A model generated the notes under the pieces. It was not told the DNA's origin, made no database searches, and worked only from the letters and a program-made list of their open reading frames with translations. A DNA stretch of 64,000 nucleotides from contig NZ_JACJOT010000013.1 in the NCBI RefSeq assembly GCF_014695715.1, forward strand, positions 62,001-126,000. Direction: 5' to 3'. The stretch comes from Microcoleus sp. FACHB-68. GTDB lineage: Bacteria; Cyanobacteriota; Cyanobacteriia; Cyanobacteriales; Oscillatoriaceae. Positions 26,300 to 36,105 of this stretch are shown here, one piece after another. The position numbers were made by a program, and so were the translations under genes. Position 1 is the first letter of the stretch, and every line of letters starts with the position of its first letter.

Positions 26300-26484
26300 A
26301 AGAGTGAAGCAAACAGGGAGCGTCTAGCTTTCAAAGTCCCACAAAATTTTTGCCAATTTCGCTCAGATGTTTGAGTCTTTGGGAGTAGAAGCCTCTAACC
26401 CCCACAACTCCCTTCTCCCCGAAAAAATCCCTATGGGGAAGCGGGAAAGATGGGGAGAAAGACTAAGAGGAATAGAATTCTAGA

Positions 26485-26835
26485 TTAAATGTTTTTACCA
26501 AAGAGCGATTCAAAGGTTTCCTGGAGTGATTTGACATCGCCAACTCTAGCCACTAAAAGATTTTCTCGACCGGCATCCTTCAAACGCTCTCGCCAATACT
26601 GAATTCGCTCAGAATTATTCATCCAGAAATCTATCACAGTGTCCACCACCTCAGGCATCTCCCAATCCAGATTTGGGGAAACCGTCTCAATGGATTCAAT
26701 AAAAGCATCCAGCGTGCACTTGTGAGTTCCCACATATTCCACACGCGGGCGCGGTTGTTGCTGCAAAATTTCTTGTTGTTGATTGAAGAAGTACAGAACG
26801 GGAGATACCCCTAGGATGTCGAATGTATAGCTCAT
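26485..26835 (-). CDS. Small soluble protein of unknown function
   Basis: 116 residues, MSYTFDILGVSPVLYFFNQQ. AGGAG six bases before ATG 26835 fixes the start; the frame is open two codons further. It is acidic and helical, with the Trp-rich phrase WMNNSERIQYWRERLKDAGRENLLVARV near the C-terminus. It resembles widespread cyanobacterial hypothetical proteins in character, but I cannot name a family. It stands alone. Confidence 0.72.
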   Translation of the reverse strand: MSYTFDILGVSPVLYFFNQQQEILQQQPRPRVEYVGTHKCTLDAFIESIETVSPNLDWEMPEVVDTVIDFWMNNSERIQYWRERLKDAGRENLLVARVGDVKSLQETFESLFGKNI

Positions 26836-27416
26836 AGCCAACTCCTAAATGGTTTCTTGATTAATAAAATTGATACCATTTTGCAAAACAGCAGATGGTT
26901 ATATTTATTACATCGGGAGGATTAAATATTGTTACAGAAGTTACATTTCCTCACAGATGTCCGTCTACTTGAGGGAATTTTCTAGAGTTTACAAACAGTG
27001 GCCCTTGCCATAAAGACGAACAGTCAAACCTGAAAGTAAAGTTTCATCCTTTACCCTTCATCCTTATCGCTTTTATCTTTGTTTATAGCTCTATATTGGT
27101 CGCAAGCAGGCCAGTTTTTTTTGCGACGCACCCGCTGATTGCCTCAATGATATTGACTGAGTTTTGCTGAACTTGGTTTCATCTCCAGTCTGCAATATTT
27201 GCTTTCAAAAATTAATACAACTTTGGATAGAATTATTGTTATTAGCTGCCTATTTAGAGCCGGCATTAGCACTCCTTGCCCTCTTCTGCTAGTTCTTCCC
27301 ACTAGAGAAGAAGTGACTAAGCATTGAATTGCTCTATGAAGGAGTGCAAGCGGGTATGCTCGCCTAAAATACGAATTCGATATGCGTTCGCTTACAATCT
27401 AAACTTTAAAATCGTA
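26836..27416. other. Spacer upstream of the EamA transporter
   Basis: 581 bases. No gene, repeat or RNA signature that I can support. A frame open from 27324 into the next gene lacks a plausible start context. Confidence 0.5.
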
Positions 27417-28358
27417 ATGATTCATTTGCCTGTCTGGCTAACCGATGTCAAAGGAGAACTCGCAGCCCTGACTGCCGCATTGGTGTGGGCAGTCTCGTCT
27501 GTCGTCTATACTCGCGTTGGCCGGCGCATCCCACCACTAGAATTAAACCTGAGTAAAGGCGTCATTGCGATCGCACTAATTGTCCTCACCTTATTGTTGC
27601 GTGCAGTCGCGACGGGAAATTTTGCCGATGTGATGCCGGCAATCAACCCCTCTGCCTTCGCCCTGCTGACCCTCAGCGGCGCGTTGGGAATCGGCTTAGG
27701 AGATACCGCTTATTTCGCCGCCCTCACCTCAATCGGGCCACGACGCGCACTGTTACTTGAGCAAACCCTCGCGCCCCCATTAGCCGCCATTCTCGCCCTC
27801 AGCTTTCTTCAGGAAACCCTCAGCACCGGCGCTTGGTGTGGAATTTTATTAACCATTATCGGCGTCGCTTGGGTGATTGGCGAACGGGTAAATGGCGTAA
27901 ATAGCGACACAACCCACCTCCGGCAAGGCATTGGCTGGGCATTGTTGGCAGCACTGTCACAGGCAATTGGAGCAGTTCTCTCCCGTGCGGCATTGGCGAA
28001 TACGAGTATTAGCCCCTTGTGGAGTACGCTGATTCGGTTGGTGGCTGGGGTGCTGGCGCTGCTGCTGTGGGTATTGCTGAGACGCCAGCGCCTGGAAATC
28101 TCACACAAATTGTTGCGATCGCAGCAGGTGTTGGGAGTGATTGTGTTAACCGCCTTTGCCAGTACCTATTTAGGAATTTGGCTGCAACAAATCTCTCTAA
28201 AATTTGCGCCGGCAGGCATTGCCCAAACCCTCGGTGCCACAAGTCCCCTATTTGTGATTCCTCTAGCCATCTGGGTGGGAGAGTCGGTTAGCCTCCGGGC
28301 GATTTTTGGGGTTTTAGTCGCGCTGGCGGGTGTGGGGATCTTGTTCACCCTGCGCTAA
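27417..28358 (+). CDS. DMT-superfamily transporter (two EamA domains)
   Basis: 313 residues from ATG 27417 (MIHLPVWLTDVKGELAALTAALVWAVSS). The frame continues 31 codons upstream, but those residues are basic and unlike the family. About ten membrane helices in two EamA halves, each opening with a small-residue helix (AALTAALVWAVSSVVYTRVG and GWALLAALSQAIGAVLSRAAL). The end GESVSLRAIFGVLVALAGVGIL is typical. Members export amino acids or metabolites; the substrate is unknown. It converges tail to tail with the O-methyltransferase gene, with nine bases between stops. Confidence 0.9.
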   Translation: MIHLPVWLTDVKGELAALTAALVWAVSSVVYTRVGRRIPPLELNLSKGVIAIALIVLTLLLRAVATGNFADVMPAINPSAFALLTLSGALGIGLGDTAYFAALTSIGPRRALLLEQTLAPPLAAILALSFLQETLSTGAWCGILLTIIGVAWVIGERVNGVNSDTTHLRQGIGWALLAALSQAIGAVLSRAALANTSISPLWSTLIRLVAGVLALLLWVLLRRQRLEISHKLLRSQQVLGVIVLTAFASTYLGIWLQQISLKFAPAGIAQTLGATSPLFVIPLAIWVGESVSLRAIFGVLVALAGVGILFTLR

Positions 28359-28367
28359 AGAGAAATG

Positions 28368-29030
28368 TTAGCGTTTCAAGGCTAAGGTGAGTCCATCGGC
28401 AATCGGAACCAAGCTAAGAGTGATTCGTTCGTCTTGGTGCAGTTTTTCGTTTAGCCTTCGGATGGCTTGCGTGCTGTTATCTTGAACTTGAGGATCGGCA
28501 ACTCGCCCACCCCACAGGACGTTATCAATGGCAATTAAGCCGCCGGTGCGAACGAGTTGCAGTGCTCGCTCATAGTAGGCATCATAGTTTTCTTTATCGG
28601 CATCGATGAAGGCAAAATCAAAGGTGCCGGCTTCACCGGCTGCCAAAAGGTTATCTAGGGTTTGGAGTGCCGGTGCCAGTTTTAAATCAATTTTTTCCGC
28701 CACACCGGCTTCCTGCCAGTAGCGACGCGCAATGGTGGTATATTCTTCACTCACATCACAAGCAATAATCTTGCCATCAGGGGGAAGTGCCAAGGCGACT
28801 GTTAAGGAACTGTAGCCGGTAAAAACACCAACTTCCAGGGTTTTTTTCGCTCCTAGCAGCTGCACTATGAGTGCCATAAACTGACCTTGTTCCGGTGAAA
28901 TTTGCATCATTGCATAGGGATGATTGGCCGTTTCTTCTCGCAGCCGGTGGAGGATGCCGATTTCTCGCAAGGAAGCTGATAATAAATAATCGTAGATGCG
29001 ATCGCTGAGGCCAAGGGTTTGCTTAGACAT
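28368..29030 (-). CDS. SAM-dependent O-methyltransferase (catechol/caffeoyl-CoA OMT family)
   Basis: 220 residues. Motif I KTLEVGVFTGYSSLTVALALP, then IIACDVSEEYTTIARRYWQEAG, and FDFAFIDADKENYDAYYERAL with the metal-binding Asp, and IAIDNVLWGGRV. All are hallmarks of the divalent-cation-dependent type 3 O-methyltransferases that act on vicinal diphenols. The cyanobacterial substrate is not established. Full length and single. Confidence 0.92.
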   Translation of the reverse strand: MSKQTLGLSDRIYDYLLSASLREIGILHRLREETANHPYAMMQISPEQGQFMALIVQLLGAKKTLEVGVFTGYSSLTVALALPPDGKIIACDVSEEYTTIARRYWQEAGVAEKIDLKLAPALQTLDNLLAAGEAGTFDFAFIDADKENYDAYYERALQLVRTGGLIAIDNVLWGGRVADPQVQDNSTQAIRRLNEKLHQDERITLSLVPIADGLTLALKR

Positions 29031-29257
29031 TGTTAATTTGAGAAGTAGAGTTGCAAAAGCCTATCCTAGCGCCGGCAAGTAGCGAAGCGTTTAAACCTCG
29101 CGCTAATAGGAAAAGTCCTATAAGTTTAGGCATTAGGATTGTGAGCCGGTTTTAACTAACTATAGCGATTAGCCAAAATTGATTTCTGGTTGGGTTTGCC
29201 GGCTTAGCGAGAATGCTGAAAGATGGCAGATAGATAAAACAAAGGAGAGGAAAACAG

Positions 29258-29677
29258 ATGCTCAGACTCATTTTGACCGCAATTTTGATAACACTGCTAA
29301 GTGCTTGTCAGGCAGTTGGCCCTGGCCCCGGTATTCATTTAGTCGAGCAAGCAATCACAATGCAGGTCAACCAAACTCAACAGCAATTGGTGCGGCAATT
29401 GGGTCTTTCTCAGCCACCAGAATTAGAAATTACTCGCATTGGAGTTAAGAAGCGAGAACCGCTGGTGATTGAAGATTTACAGGCGTTCCGACTTCGCGGA
29501 AATTATGATTTAAAAATTAAGTTGCCGGCTAAAGAAAACTTCCAGCGAAATAAGCCGTTTGATGTGTATTTGCAACGTCAGCAACAAGCTCAAACTTGGC
29601 GCTTAGCGATTCCTGCCGGCAATGGGAATGAGCAAAAATGGACAACTTATTTAATTGAGCCGGTGGGTTATGAGTAG
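29258..29677 (+). CDS. Small lipoprotein of unknown function
   Basis: 139 residues with a strong SD (AGGAGAGG). The signal sequence ends in a lipobox LLSAC, so Cys17 would be lipidated and the mature protein anchored at a membrane facing outward. The mature part (about 123 residues) is Gln-rich early (QVNQTQQQLVRQLG) and then predicted beta-rich (LEITRIGVKKREPLVIEDLQAF). No recognised domain. It stands alone. Confidence 0.75.
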   Translation: MLRLILTAILITLLSACQAVGPGPGIHLVEQAITMQVNQTQQQLVRQLGLSQPPELEITRIGVKKREPLVIEDLQAFRLRGNYDLKIKLPAKENFQRNKPFDVYLQRQQQAQTWRLAIPAGNGNEQKWTTYLIEPVGYE

Positions 29678-29832
29678 AGGAATTTTATAAAATTCAGTTA
29701 AATTGATAGAAAATTAGGAAAAAGTGGAGCGTTCTCATTGCAAAGTGAACACTCCATATCTTACGGATTATTTATAGGCATTTACCCGCTAGGGGCATAT
29801 TCAGCTTATCGAATGTTAGCGTCTCATTCAGC

Positions 29833-30780
29833 CTATCCTTGAGCTAACTGCTGACTATCCAGCCAATTCACTAAATCCCCAACCTGGGAAAAATCTAGCA
29901 ACGCCTCTGCTAAATCCTCTAATTGAGAAATTGATAACTGTTGAATGCGCTCTTGCAACTGTAGCTCAACTGTACCGAGTCGCCGGTTGAGTAGGCGCAT
30001 AATCAGCGCTAACTCTCCTTCCTGTCTTCCTTGTTGCAGTCCTTGTTGAAGTCCTTGTTGAATCCCTTCTTCCATCCAGCTAGTGACAATTTGCATAACT
30101 TCCTCCCGTTCCTCTGGTTCAATGCTACCAATCTCAGCCCGAAAAATCTCTCTCTCCTCAGCATTCAGGCGCAAATAAGTGTCAATAAATCCGGAAATTA
30201 ATTGCATCCGCGCTCGATCTAGTCGCAAAGTTGCTAACAATCGCAGACACTCAGCTTTTACTCTCGGACGATCTGCCGGCGCTATATTCATTTTAGCCAT
30301 CAGCGCACTCGCCACCGGATTTTGGTGTCGCAAGAAATCTCGCCAATTTAAGCGATTTAGCTGAATCACCCCATAGTTGAACTCCAAAACCACCTTATCC
30401 GGGAATTCCACGCGATGAAAATTTGGTTCTGGACGTTGCGGCGCATCATAGGAAAATAAAGCAATTGGATACACCGGCAACCCAAATTTCTCATACAAAC
30501 GGGCAAAATAACGAAACATTCGCCGGCTAAACTCCGACTGCTTAGAAGCCTGATTTTCCACATGAATTAGAAAAAAAGATTCTTGCTCCCTAAATCGAGC
30601 CTTCATCACCAAATCAGCTTCATATTGCTCCCCAGCCGTCACATCTGTAAATATCTCTTTATCCACAGTTTCTAGAGAATTACTATCTAAATATGCAATA
30701 ACCTCTGGAAAAAATAACTCCAAAAACTCCACAAAAAATGTGGATAATAACTCCTTAAATAACCGATCATGATCGATCAC
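29833..30780 (-). CDS. Rpn-type PD-(D/E)XK nuclease with C-terminal DUF4351
   Basis: 315 residues from GTG 30780 (MIDHDRLFKELLSTFFVEFL, the common opening of this cyanobacterial family). The GTG overlaps the recG stop as GTGA. A TTG two codons upstream is less likely. Nuclease motif: D56 and ExQ at 75-77 (ADLVMK ... HVENQ). A Gln/Gly-rich run (GLQQGLQQGRQEG) links to DUF4351 at the C-terminus (LIMRLLNRRLGTVELQLQERI). Rpn proteins of E. coli promote RecA-independent recombination. These genes are multi-copy and mobile-looking in many genomes, so placement behind recG may be accidental or functional. Confidence 0.88.
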   Translation of the reverse strand: MIDHDRLFKELLSTFFVEFLELFFPEVIAYLDSNSLETVDKEIFTDVTAGEQYEADLVMKARFREQESFFLIHVENQASKQSEFSRRMFRYFARLYEKFGLPVYPIALFSYDAPQRPEPNFHRVEFPDKVVLEFNYGVIQLNRLNWRDFLRHQNPVASALMAKMNIAPADRPRVKAECLRLLATLRLDRARMQLISGFIDTYLRLNAEEREIFRAEIGSIEPEEREEVMQIVTSWMEEGIQQGLQQGLQQGRQEGELALIMRLLNRRLGTVELQLQERIQQLSISQLEDLAEALLDFSQVGDLVNWLDSQQLAQG

Positions 30781-33278
30781 GTCCAAATTGCCCCACCCAG
30801 CATTCGCTCATAGCGTAATTCCAACTCTCGCTTTAACCGGGGCCAAGTATCCAGCGTTGCATCCTTCTGCATCACCTTCTCCGCCGCATCCCGCGCCAGC
30901 ACCAAAATCTCCTGATCGTCCACCAAACTAGCCAGCACAAAATCTGGCAACCCAGACTGCCGCGTTCCCATCACCTGACCGGGTCCACGCAATCGCATAT
31001 CCATCTCGGAAATAAAAAATCCATCCTGGGACTGTTCCAATACCTGCAACCGCTGCTTCGCATCCGCCGTTGCCTTGGGATTGGCCATCAGCAAACAGAA
31101 GGATTTGTGGGCACCCCGACCAATGCGACCCCGTAACTGGTGCAACTGAGACAACCCGAATCGCTCCGCATTTTCAATCAGCATCACGGTAGCATTGGGC
31201 ACATCCACCCCGACTTCCACGACTGTTGTAGAAACGAGAATCTTCGTGTGGCCATCGCGAAACTTGCCAATTGCGTCTTCCTTCTGGGCCGAATTCAAAC
31301 GCCCGTGCAGCAATCCCACCGGCACATCTGGAAAAATCACATCCTGTAAGTGCTGATACTCTTCAATCGCTGACTTTAAATCCAGCTTTTCCGACTCTTC
31401 CACCAACGGCAGCACCACATAGGCTTGCCGGCCTTGCACAATTTCCCGACGCAACAGATCGTAAGCATTTTGCCGCTCACTGCCGGCTAAAACTGTGGTT
31501 TGAATCGCTTGTCGGCCTGGTGGTAATTCATCAATTTGGCTCACATCCAAATCCCCGTGCAGCGTCAGGGCAAGAGTTCTCGGAATTGGCGTTGCTGTCA
31601 TTGTCAGTACATGAGCCACCCCTTCCACACCTTTTTGCTGCAACTTCGCCCGTTGCTGTACCCCAAAACGGTGCTGTTCATCGATCACAATCAATCCTAG
31701 CTGGTGAAAATTCACCCCTTCTTGAATCAGCGCGTGAGTCCCCACCAACACCGGCAGTTCCCCCGTTTCCAACTGCGCGTGAATTTCTCGCCGCTTAGCC
31801 GTTTTTGTCGAACCCGTCAGTAATTCCACCGGCAGGTGTAGCAAATTTAACCACGATACCAACTTGCGATAATGCTGCTCTGCCAGCACTTCCGTGGGAG
31901 CCATCAACGCTGCCTGGTAGCCGGATTGAATCGCCGCCAGCATTGCCACCACGGCAACCACCGTCTTACCGGCACCCACATCCCCCTGCACGAGCCGGTT
32001 CATCGGTTCCGGCTTCTGCAAATCGTTCAGGATATCATTGACCACTCGCTGCTGAGCGTTTGTGAGTTTAAACGGTAATACTTTGTAGAAATCATTGATC
32101 AACTGGCCGGTAGAGGCCAAAATCGCACTATTCTGAACTTGGCGCTGATTGGCTCTGCGGCTCAGCAATCCCAACTGAAGATAGAAAAACTCATCAAAAA
32201 CCAGCCGGCGTCGCGCTTCTGCCAAAATATCGCGATCAGTTGGGAAGTGAATATTGGAAATGGCCTCCTTCAACTTCATCAAGCCGTAGCGATCTCGCAA
32301 ACCAGCCGGCATCGCATCCTGAATCTGGTTAACTGCCGGCATCGCTGCCAGCACCGCCTTTCGGACGATATCGGCCCCTACACCCTCCGTCAGGGGATAA
32401 ACCGGCAACACCCGCCCGATCTTCATCGACTCTATCGAGCCGGTGCTGTTGTCTAAAACTTCCATTTCTGGATTGTCCAGAGTCAAGCCATATTTATTCG
32501 CTTTCACCAACCCCGACGCTGCAATCACTGCACCGGCAGGGTACATTCGCCGTTGTTGTTCTTGCCACCCGCGATTGCTCATGCGACCGGCAAAAAAGCG
32601 ACTAATTTTAAGTTGGCCGGTGCTGTCTTTCAGAACCAGTTCTAGAATTGTTAATTTCTTGTTTTTGGGACTGCTGTAGCAATTGCTGCGCTTCACCGTT
32701 GCCACAATTGTCACCGTCTCTCCCGGTTCTAAATCGCGGATATTCACCTGACGCGCATAGTCAATATGGTCGCGGGGGTAGTAGTAAAGCAGATCCCGCA
32801 CGGTGTATAAACCTAAGCTGGCCAAGCGTTCGCCGTTTCTTGGCCCGATTCCAGACAAACGAGTAAGCGGTTGATCCAGGGAGGCAGTTGAAGTAGAACT
32901 GCTCGCTGCCGGTGCCAAAGGTGCGGTTTTGGGTTGCTTGACATTTGCGCTTGAAGATGCTTTATCCTCACTTTCCGGCTCCTGATTGCCGTCCCGCCGC
33001 AGCACAACTCGCTGCATCTGAAGCAGAAACATTCGGGTCTGTGCAATTAAACCCTGTCTCTGCTCAACACTCAGTTCGGGATAGCCGGCAAAGGCTGTGG
33101 CCACTTCCTCCCACCGCTGCCGGTCATTCGGCGATAAGGCTGCCGGCACTTGGCTGAAACTCAGGTGGAGAAACTCACTAAATCGGTATTGTTTACCCAC
33201 CAAGTCACTAAAGCCGTTCTCTGCCTCAATTGACAGAGCTTTTTGCAATCGCACCCAATCTGGTTTGTCGTCGATCAT
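30777..33278 (-). CDS. recG: ATP-dependent DNA helicase RecG
   Basis: 833 residues. An N-terminal extension of about 130 residues is followed by the wedge domain (LSGIGPRNGERLASLGLYTVRDLLYYYP with an OB-fold) and the helicase core: Walker A GDVGAGKT, Walker B IDEQHRFGVQQR, TATPIPRTLAL, and VEVGVDVPNATVMLIENAERFGLSQLHQLRGRIGRG. It reverses stalled forks and branch-migrates Holliday junctions. The long N-terminal extension, compared with about 690 residues in E. coli, is usual in cyanobacteria and plants. It lies downstream of the rpsB-tsf-hypothetical block and probably belongs to it. Confidence 0.97.
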   Translation of the reverse strand: MIDDKPDWVRLQKALSIEAENGFSDLVGKQYRFSEFLHLSFSQVPAALSPNDRQRWEEVATAFAGYPELSVEQRQGLIAQTRMFLLQMQRVVLRRDGNQEPESEDKASSSANVKQPKTAPLAPAASSSTSTASLDQPLTRLSGIGPRNGERLASLGLYTVRDLLYYYPRDHIDYARQVNIRDLEPGETVTIVATVKRSNCYSSPKNKKLTILELVLKDSTGQLKISRFFAGRMSNRGWQEQQRRMYPAGAVIAASGLVKANKYGLTLDNPEMEVLDNSTGSIESMKIGRVLPVYPLTEGVGADIVRKAVLAAMPAVNQIQDAMPAGLRDRYGLMKLKEAISNIHFPTDRDILAEARRRLVFDEFFYLQLGLLSRRANQRQVQNSAILASTGQLINDFYKVLPFKLTNAQQRVVNDILNDLQKPEPMNRLVQGDVGAGKTVVAVVAMLAAIQSGYQAALMAPTEVLAEQHYRKLVSWLNLLHLPVELLTGSTKTAKRREIHAQLETGELPVLVGTHALIQEGVNFHQLGLIVIDEQHRFGVQQRAKLQQKGVEGVAHVLTMTATPIPRTLALTLHGDLDVSQIDELPPGRQAIQTTVLAGSERQNAYDLLRREIVQGRQAYVVLPLVEESEKLDLKSAIEEYQHLQDVIFPDVPVGLLHGRLNSAQKEDAIGKFRDGHTKILVSTTVVEVGVDVPNATVMLIENAERFGLSQLHQLRGRIGRGAHKSFCLLMANPKATADAKQRLQVLEQSQDGFFISEMDMRLRGPGQVMGTRQSGLPDFVLASLVDDQEILVLARDAAEKVMQKDATLDTWPRLKRELELRYERMLGGAIWT

Positions 33279-33419
33279 GGCTCAGCGGTCGGTGAGTGGT
33301 AGGAATGAGCAATCTTTAATGAGGGATGAGCGCTTTAGCGATGAGCGAATCACTGAGCAATGTAAGGGCCGGTTTTGCAGATAAATTAACACTCAAAACA
33401 GGTCTCTACCACTTCAGCG

Positions 33420-34379
33420 TTATTCCTCAAACCAGCTAGATCGCCACGCCGCCTCTGCTTCTGCAACTGCCCGTTCTCGCTGCTTTTTCTGATAGTCGCG
33501 TCCGAGTTGAGTTGCCTTTGCTGAAAGCTTGCGAATTTGGTTGCGACCGGCCATGACTGTTGAATCGGCAAATTCAATCTCAGACAAGCGCAGATGAATG
33601 GCTAGCAGTTGAGTCATCGTGGAACTAGACTCCTGAGAATTTTCGGTTTCCACCAATAAGTTTAATAGGTTGGGCGGCCCTGCCACGGCCTCAGCGGCTT
33701 CTGCTTTCATCGCCGCTTCTAGAACGGGTTCGGGCAATTTCTTGGAGATAACGCCCGCCTGTTGTAATACTCGATTTGCTCGGCGAGAGGCTGTTTGCAG
33801 GGTTTTAATGATGGATTTTTCGATTTTCTCTTGCCACTTTGCCAGTTGCGCCGGGTTGTTTATCGGGCCGGTCGGTTCATTGCTCAGTGCTGTAGACGTC
33901 GGGGTGGCCGATATTTCTGTAGGTTCTAAGTTTAACTCGGTTGTGAAGACAGCTTCTAAAGGGCTGCTGGCTGATGCTTCTGGCTCACTTTGTACAGACA
34001 GCGGATCAAAAGGCGTCAATGGCTCTGTTTCTGGGGGTTCGAGCAGTGTAGCCAGCCCAAGTGTAGGCGGCGGCGGTGCCGGCGCTGGGTTCGCTGTTGG
34101 GAAAAGTAACGCCGTGAGCAGCTGTTGTTGAGCCTTCTCGGCTACCTTCCGTAGGTCTTGCTGTAGTTCTTGCCGCTGGCTGTAAGAAAGCTTAAGAAAT
34201 GCCTCTGGATGGCCTTGGGTGCAAAGGTGATAGCCGGCTAAAATTAACTGCTGCCGCACAGCTTGCCCAAAGGCTGTCAAATAGTTGGAATAGGTACTAT
34301 AAAATTCTTGTGCGAGTTCTGCAACCGCTTGCTCCAACTCTGCAATATCCCGCTCAATTTGCTCAAGTGCTTTCGCCAT
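33420..34379 (-). CDS. Coiled-coil hypothetical protein between tsf and recG
   Basis: 319 residues. An N-terminal helical region (MAKALEQIERDIAELEQAVAELAQEF, heptad-like) and a C-terminal helical region (residues about 190-319) flank a Pro/Ala/Thr-rich disordered middle (about 100-185, containing PAPAPPPP). No signal or membrane segment. Location in a translation/repair gene block suggests a housekeeping partner, but I know of no function. The gap to tsf (76 bases) is filled by an imperfect repeat. Confidence 0.8.
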   Translation of the reverse strand: MAKALEQIERDIAELEQAVAELAQEFYSTYSNYLTAFGQAVRQQLILAGYHLCTQGHPEAFLKLSYSQRQELQQDLRKVAEKAQQQLLTALLFPTANPAPAPPPPTLGLATLLEPPETEPLTPFDPLSVQSEPEASASSPLEAVFTTELNLEPTEISATPTSTALSNEPTGPINNPAQLAKWQEKIEKSIIKTLQTASRRANRVLQQAGVISKKLPEPVLEAAMKAEAAEAVAGPPNLLNLLVETENSQESSSTMTQLLAIHLRLSEIEFADSTVMAGRNQIRKLSAKATQLGRDYQKKQRERAVAEAEAAWRSSWFEE

Positions 34380-34385
34380 AACTTC

Positions 34386-34452
34386 CAGAATTCAGAAGAT
34401 AGAATGCAGGAGCCAGAATTGCTTCTGAATGCTGAATTCTGACTCCTGATTC
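34386..34452. repeat. GAATTC-type imperfect inverted repeat between tsf and the hypothetical gene
   Basis: AGAATTCAGAAG (about 34388-34399) reappears inverted as CTTCTGAATGCTGAATTCT, with AGGAGCCAGAATT and GACTCCTGATTCT also related. Small dispersed-repeat type. Confidence 0.6.
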
Positions 34453-34455
34453 TTA

Positions 34456-35115
34456 TTATTTGCTACCCATTTGAGCAGCCACTTCTTCAGCAAAGTTGCT
34501 CTCTTGCTTTTCGATGCCTTCACCCAGCACAAACCGCACAAAGCGACGCACCTGGATATTTTCACCCAGTTGGGAGACGGCTTGCTTCACCAATTCTTCA
34601 ACGGTGATATTTTGATCCCGAATATAGGGTTGATCCATCAAAGACATCTCTTTCAAGCGCTTCTCAATCCGGCCTAAAACGATCTTTTCTTTGATATTTT
34701 CTGGCTTGTTCCCCAAATCGTCGCGGCCCATTTCAATCGCTTTTTCCTTCTCGGCCACGTCTGATGGGATCTCGTCTACCTTCACGTACTCTACGTTCGG
34801 GCAAGCGGCAATTTGCATGGCAATATTGCGCACCAAGTTTTGGAACTCTTCGCGACGGGCCACAAAGTCGGTTTCGCAGTTAACTTCTACCAGCACACCA
34901 ACTCGACCGCCGGTGTGGATGTAGCTGCCGACCAGTCCTTCTGCTGCCACGCGTCCAGATTTTTTATCCGCTGAGGTGATGCCTTTTTGCCGCAGCCATT
35001 CACTCGCTTTGGCTAGATCGCCATCATTTTCTGTCAGCGCTTTTTTGCAATCCATCATGCCAGCGCCGGTTTTTTCACGCAGCTCTTTGACGATTTTCGC
35101 AGATATTTCCGCCAT
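34456..35115 (-). CDS. tsf: Translation elongation factor Ts
   Basis: 219 residues, [37 protein letters not shown], the canonical UBA-like N-terminus, then the EF-Tu exchange core with [16 protein letters not shown] (TDFV motif). This is the short form usual in cyanobacteria. It recycles EF-Tu-GDP to EF-Tu-GTP. It follows rpsB by 106 bases that contain a hairpin, and the pair is co-directional as in nearly all bacteria. Confidence 0.97.
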   Translation of the reverse strand: MAEISAKIVKELREKTGAGMMDCKKALTENDGDLAKASEWLRQKGITSADKKSGRVAAEGLVGSYIHTGGRVGVLVEVNCETDFVARREEFQNLVRNIAMQIAACPNVEYVKVDEIPSDVAEKEKAIEMGRDDLGNKPENIKEKIVLGRIEKRLKEMSLMDQPYIRDQNITVEELVKQAVSQLGENIQVRRFVRFVLGEGIEKQESNFAEEVAAQMGSK

Positions 35116-35174
35116 CTTGCCTTAATCCCTACTTGAATCTGTTAACAAGTACCACGATACAGGCGCTTAGGCTA

Positions 35175-35200
35175 GAGACTAGAAGCTAGAGTCTAGTCTC
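35175..35200 (-). promoter_or_regulatory. Hairpin in the rpsB-tsf gap
   Basis: GAGACTAG (35175-35182) pairs perfectly with CTAGTCTC (35193-35200) around a 10-base loop. A further CAGTCTCT can compete. There is no T-tract. It is either an attenuator or a small dispersed repeat. Confidence 0.5.
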
Positions 35201-35221
35201 CAGTCTCTAACCCTAGCGTCC

Positions 35222-36028
35222 TTATTCCTCAGTTTCCTCGTCGTCGGTCTCGGTATACGAGTCGCCTTCATAGCTCTCGTCATCGTCAAACTCGTCGTCG
35301 CTATCTCCGTAGTCCTCGTAGTCCTCTTCGGCTACGGTGTCGAGTTCACCATGACGCCCTTCATAGATGGCATCAGCGAGTTTGCCTAATATTAGCTTAA
35401 TCGACCGGATGGCATCGTCATTCGCCGGAATCGGGATATCTACCACATCGGGATCGCAGTTCGTATCTAACAGCGACACAATGGGGATATCTAACTTCTG
35501 GCACTCTTGTACTGCGTTGTATTCCCGCTTCTGGTCTACGATCACCACGATATCTGGAATTTTCCGCATACTTTTAATGCCGCCCAGATATTTCTGCAAT
35601 TTGCCCAGTTCGCGGCGCAGCATGGAGGCTTCTTTTTTGGGTCGCAGATCGAGTGCGCCGGTTTCTTCTAGGCGTTCGAGTTCTTTCAAGCGATCCACAC
35701 GACTTTTGATCGTCGTCCAGTTGGTCAGCATTCCCCCCAACCAGCGTTGGTTGACGAAGTATGCACCGCAGCGTAAGGCTTCTTGAGCGATAATACCGGC
35801 AGCTTGACGCTTTGTGCCCACAAACAGAAACTTCTTGCCCTGCTCTGAAGAATTCCGCATATAATCGTATGCATTTTCTATCAGTTGGGCGGTCTGCACT
35901 AAGTCTATGATGTGAACGCCGTTACGCTCTGTGAAGATATAACGGGACATCTTGGGATTCCACCGGCGGGTCTGATGCCCAAAGTGAACCCCTGACTCTA
36001 ATAGCTGAGCCAATGAAACGACTGCCAT
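35222..36028 (-). CDS. rpsB: 30S ribosomal protein S2 with acidic tail
   Basis: 268 residues. The S2 core is complete: [71 protein letters not shown] and [16 protein letters not shown]. The last 40 residues are almost entirely Asp, Glu, Ser and Tyr ([20 protein letters not shown]), an acidic extension also seen in other cyanobacterial S2 proteins. AGGAG lies upstream of ATG 36028. A strong hairpin leader precedes it. Confidence 0.97.
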   Translation of the reverse strand: MAVVSLAQLLESGVHFGHQTRRWNPKMSRYIFTERNGVHIIDLVQTAQLIENAYDYMRNSSEQGKKFLFVGTKRQAAGIIAQEALRCGAYFVNQRWLGGMLTNWTTIKSRVDRLKELERLEETGALDLRPKKEASMLRRELGKLQKYLGGIKSMRKIPDIVVIVDQKREYNAVQECQKLDIPIVSLLDTNCDPDVVDIPIPANDDAIRSIKLILGKLADAIYEGRHGELDTVAEEDYEDYGDSDDEFDDDESYEGDSYTETDDEETEE

Positions 36029-36061
36029 GACTTTTCAATCTCCTAATTCGGGTTAACCTTC

Positions 36062-36105
36062 CATCCAGGCGGATTTCCCTAAGGAAACACCCGAAACCCT
36101 GGATG
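36062..36105 (-). promoter_or_regulatory. Structured rpsB leader
   Basis: In the minus-strand leader, 34-77 bases before the start, CATCCAGG and CCTGGATG form a perfect 8-bp stem (36098-36105 with 36062-36069), closing an inner hairpin TTTCC/GGAAA (about 36073-36087). Such leaders before ribosomal protein genes are often autoregulatory; that role is inferred. Confidence 0.6.
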
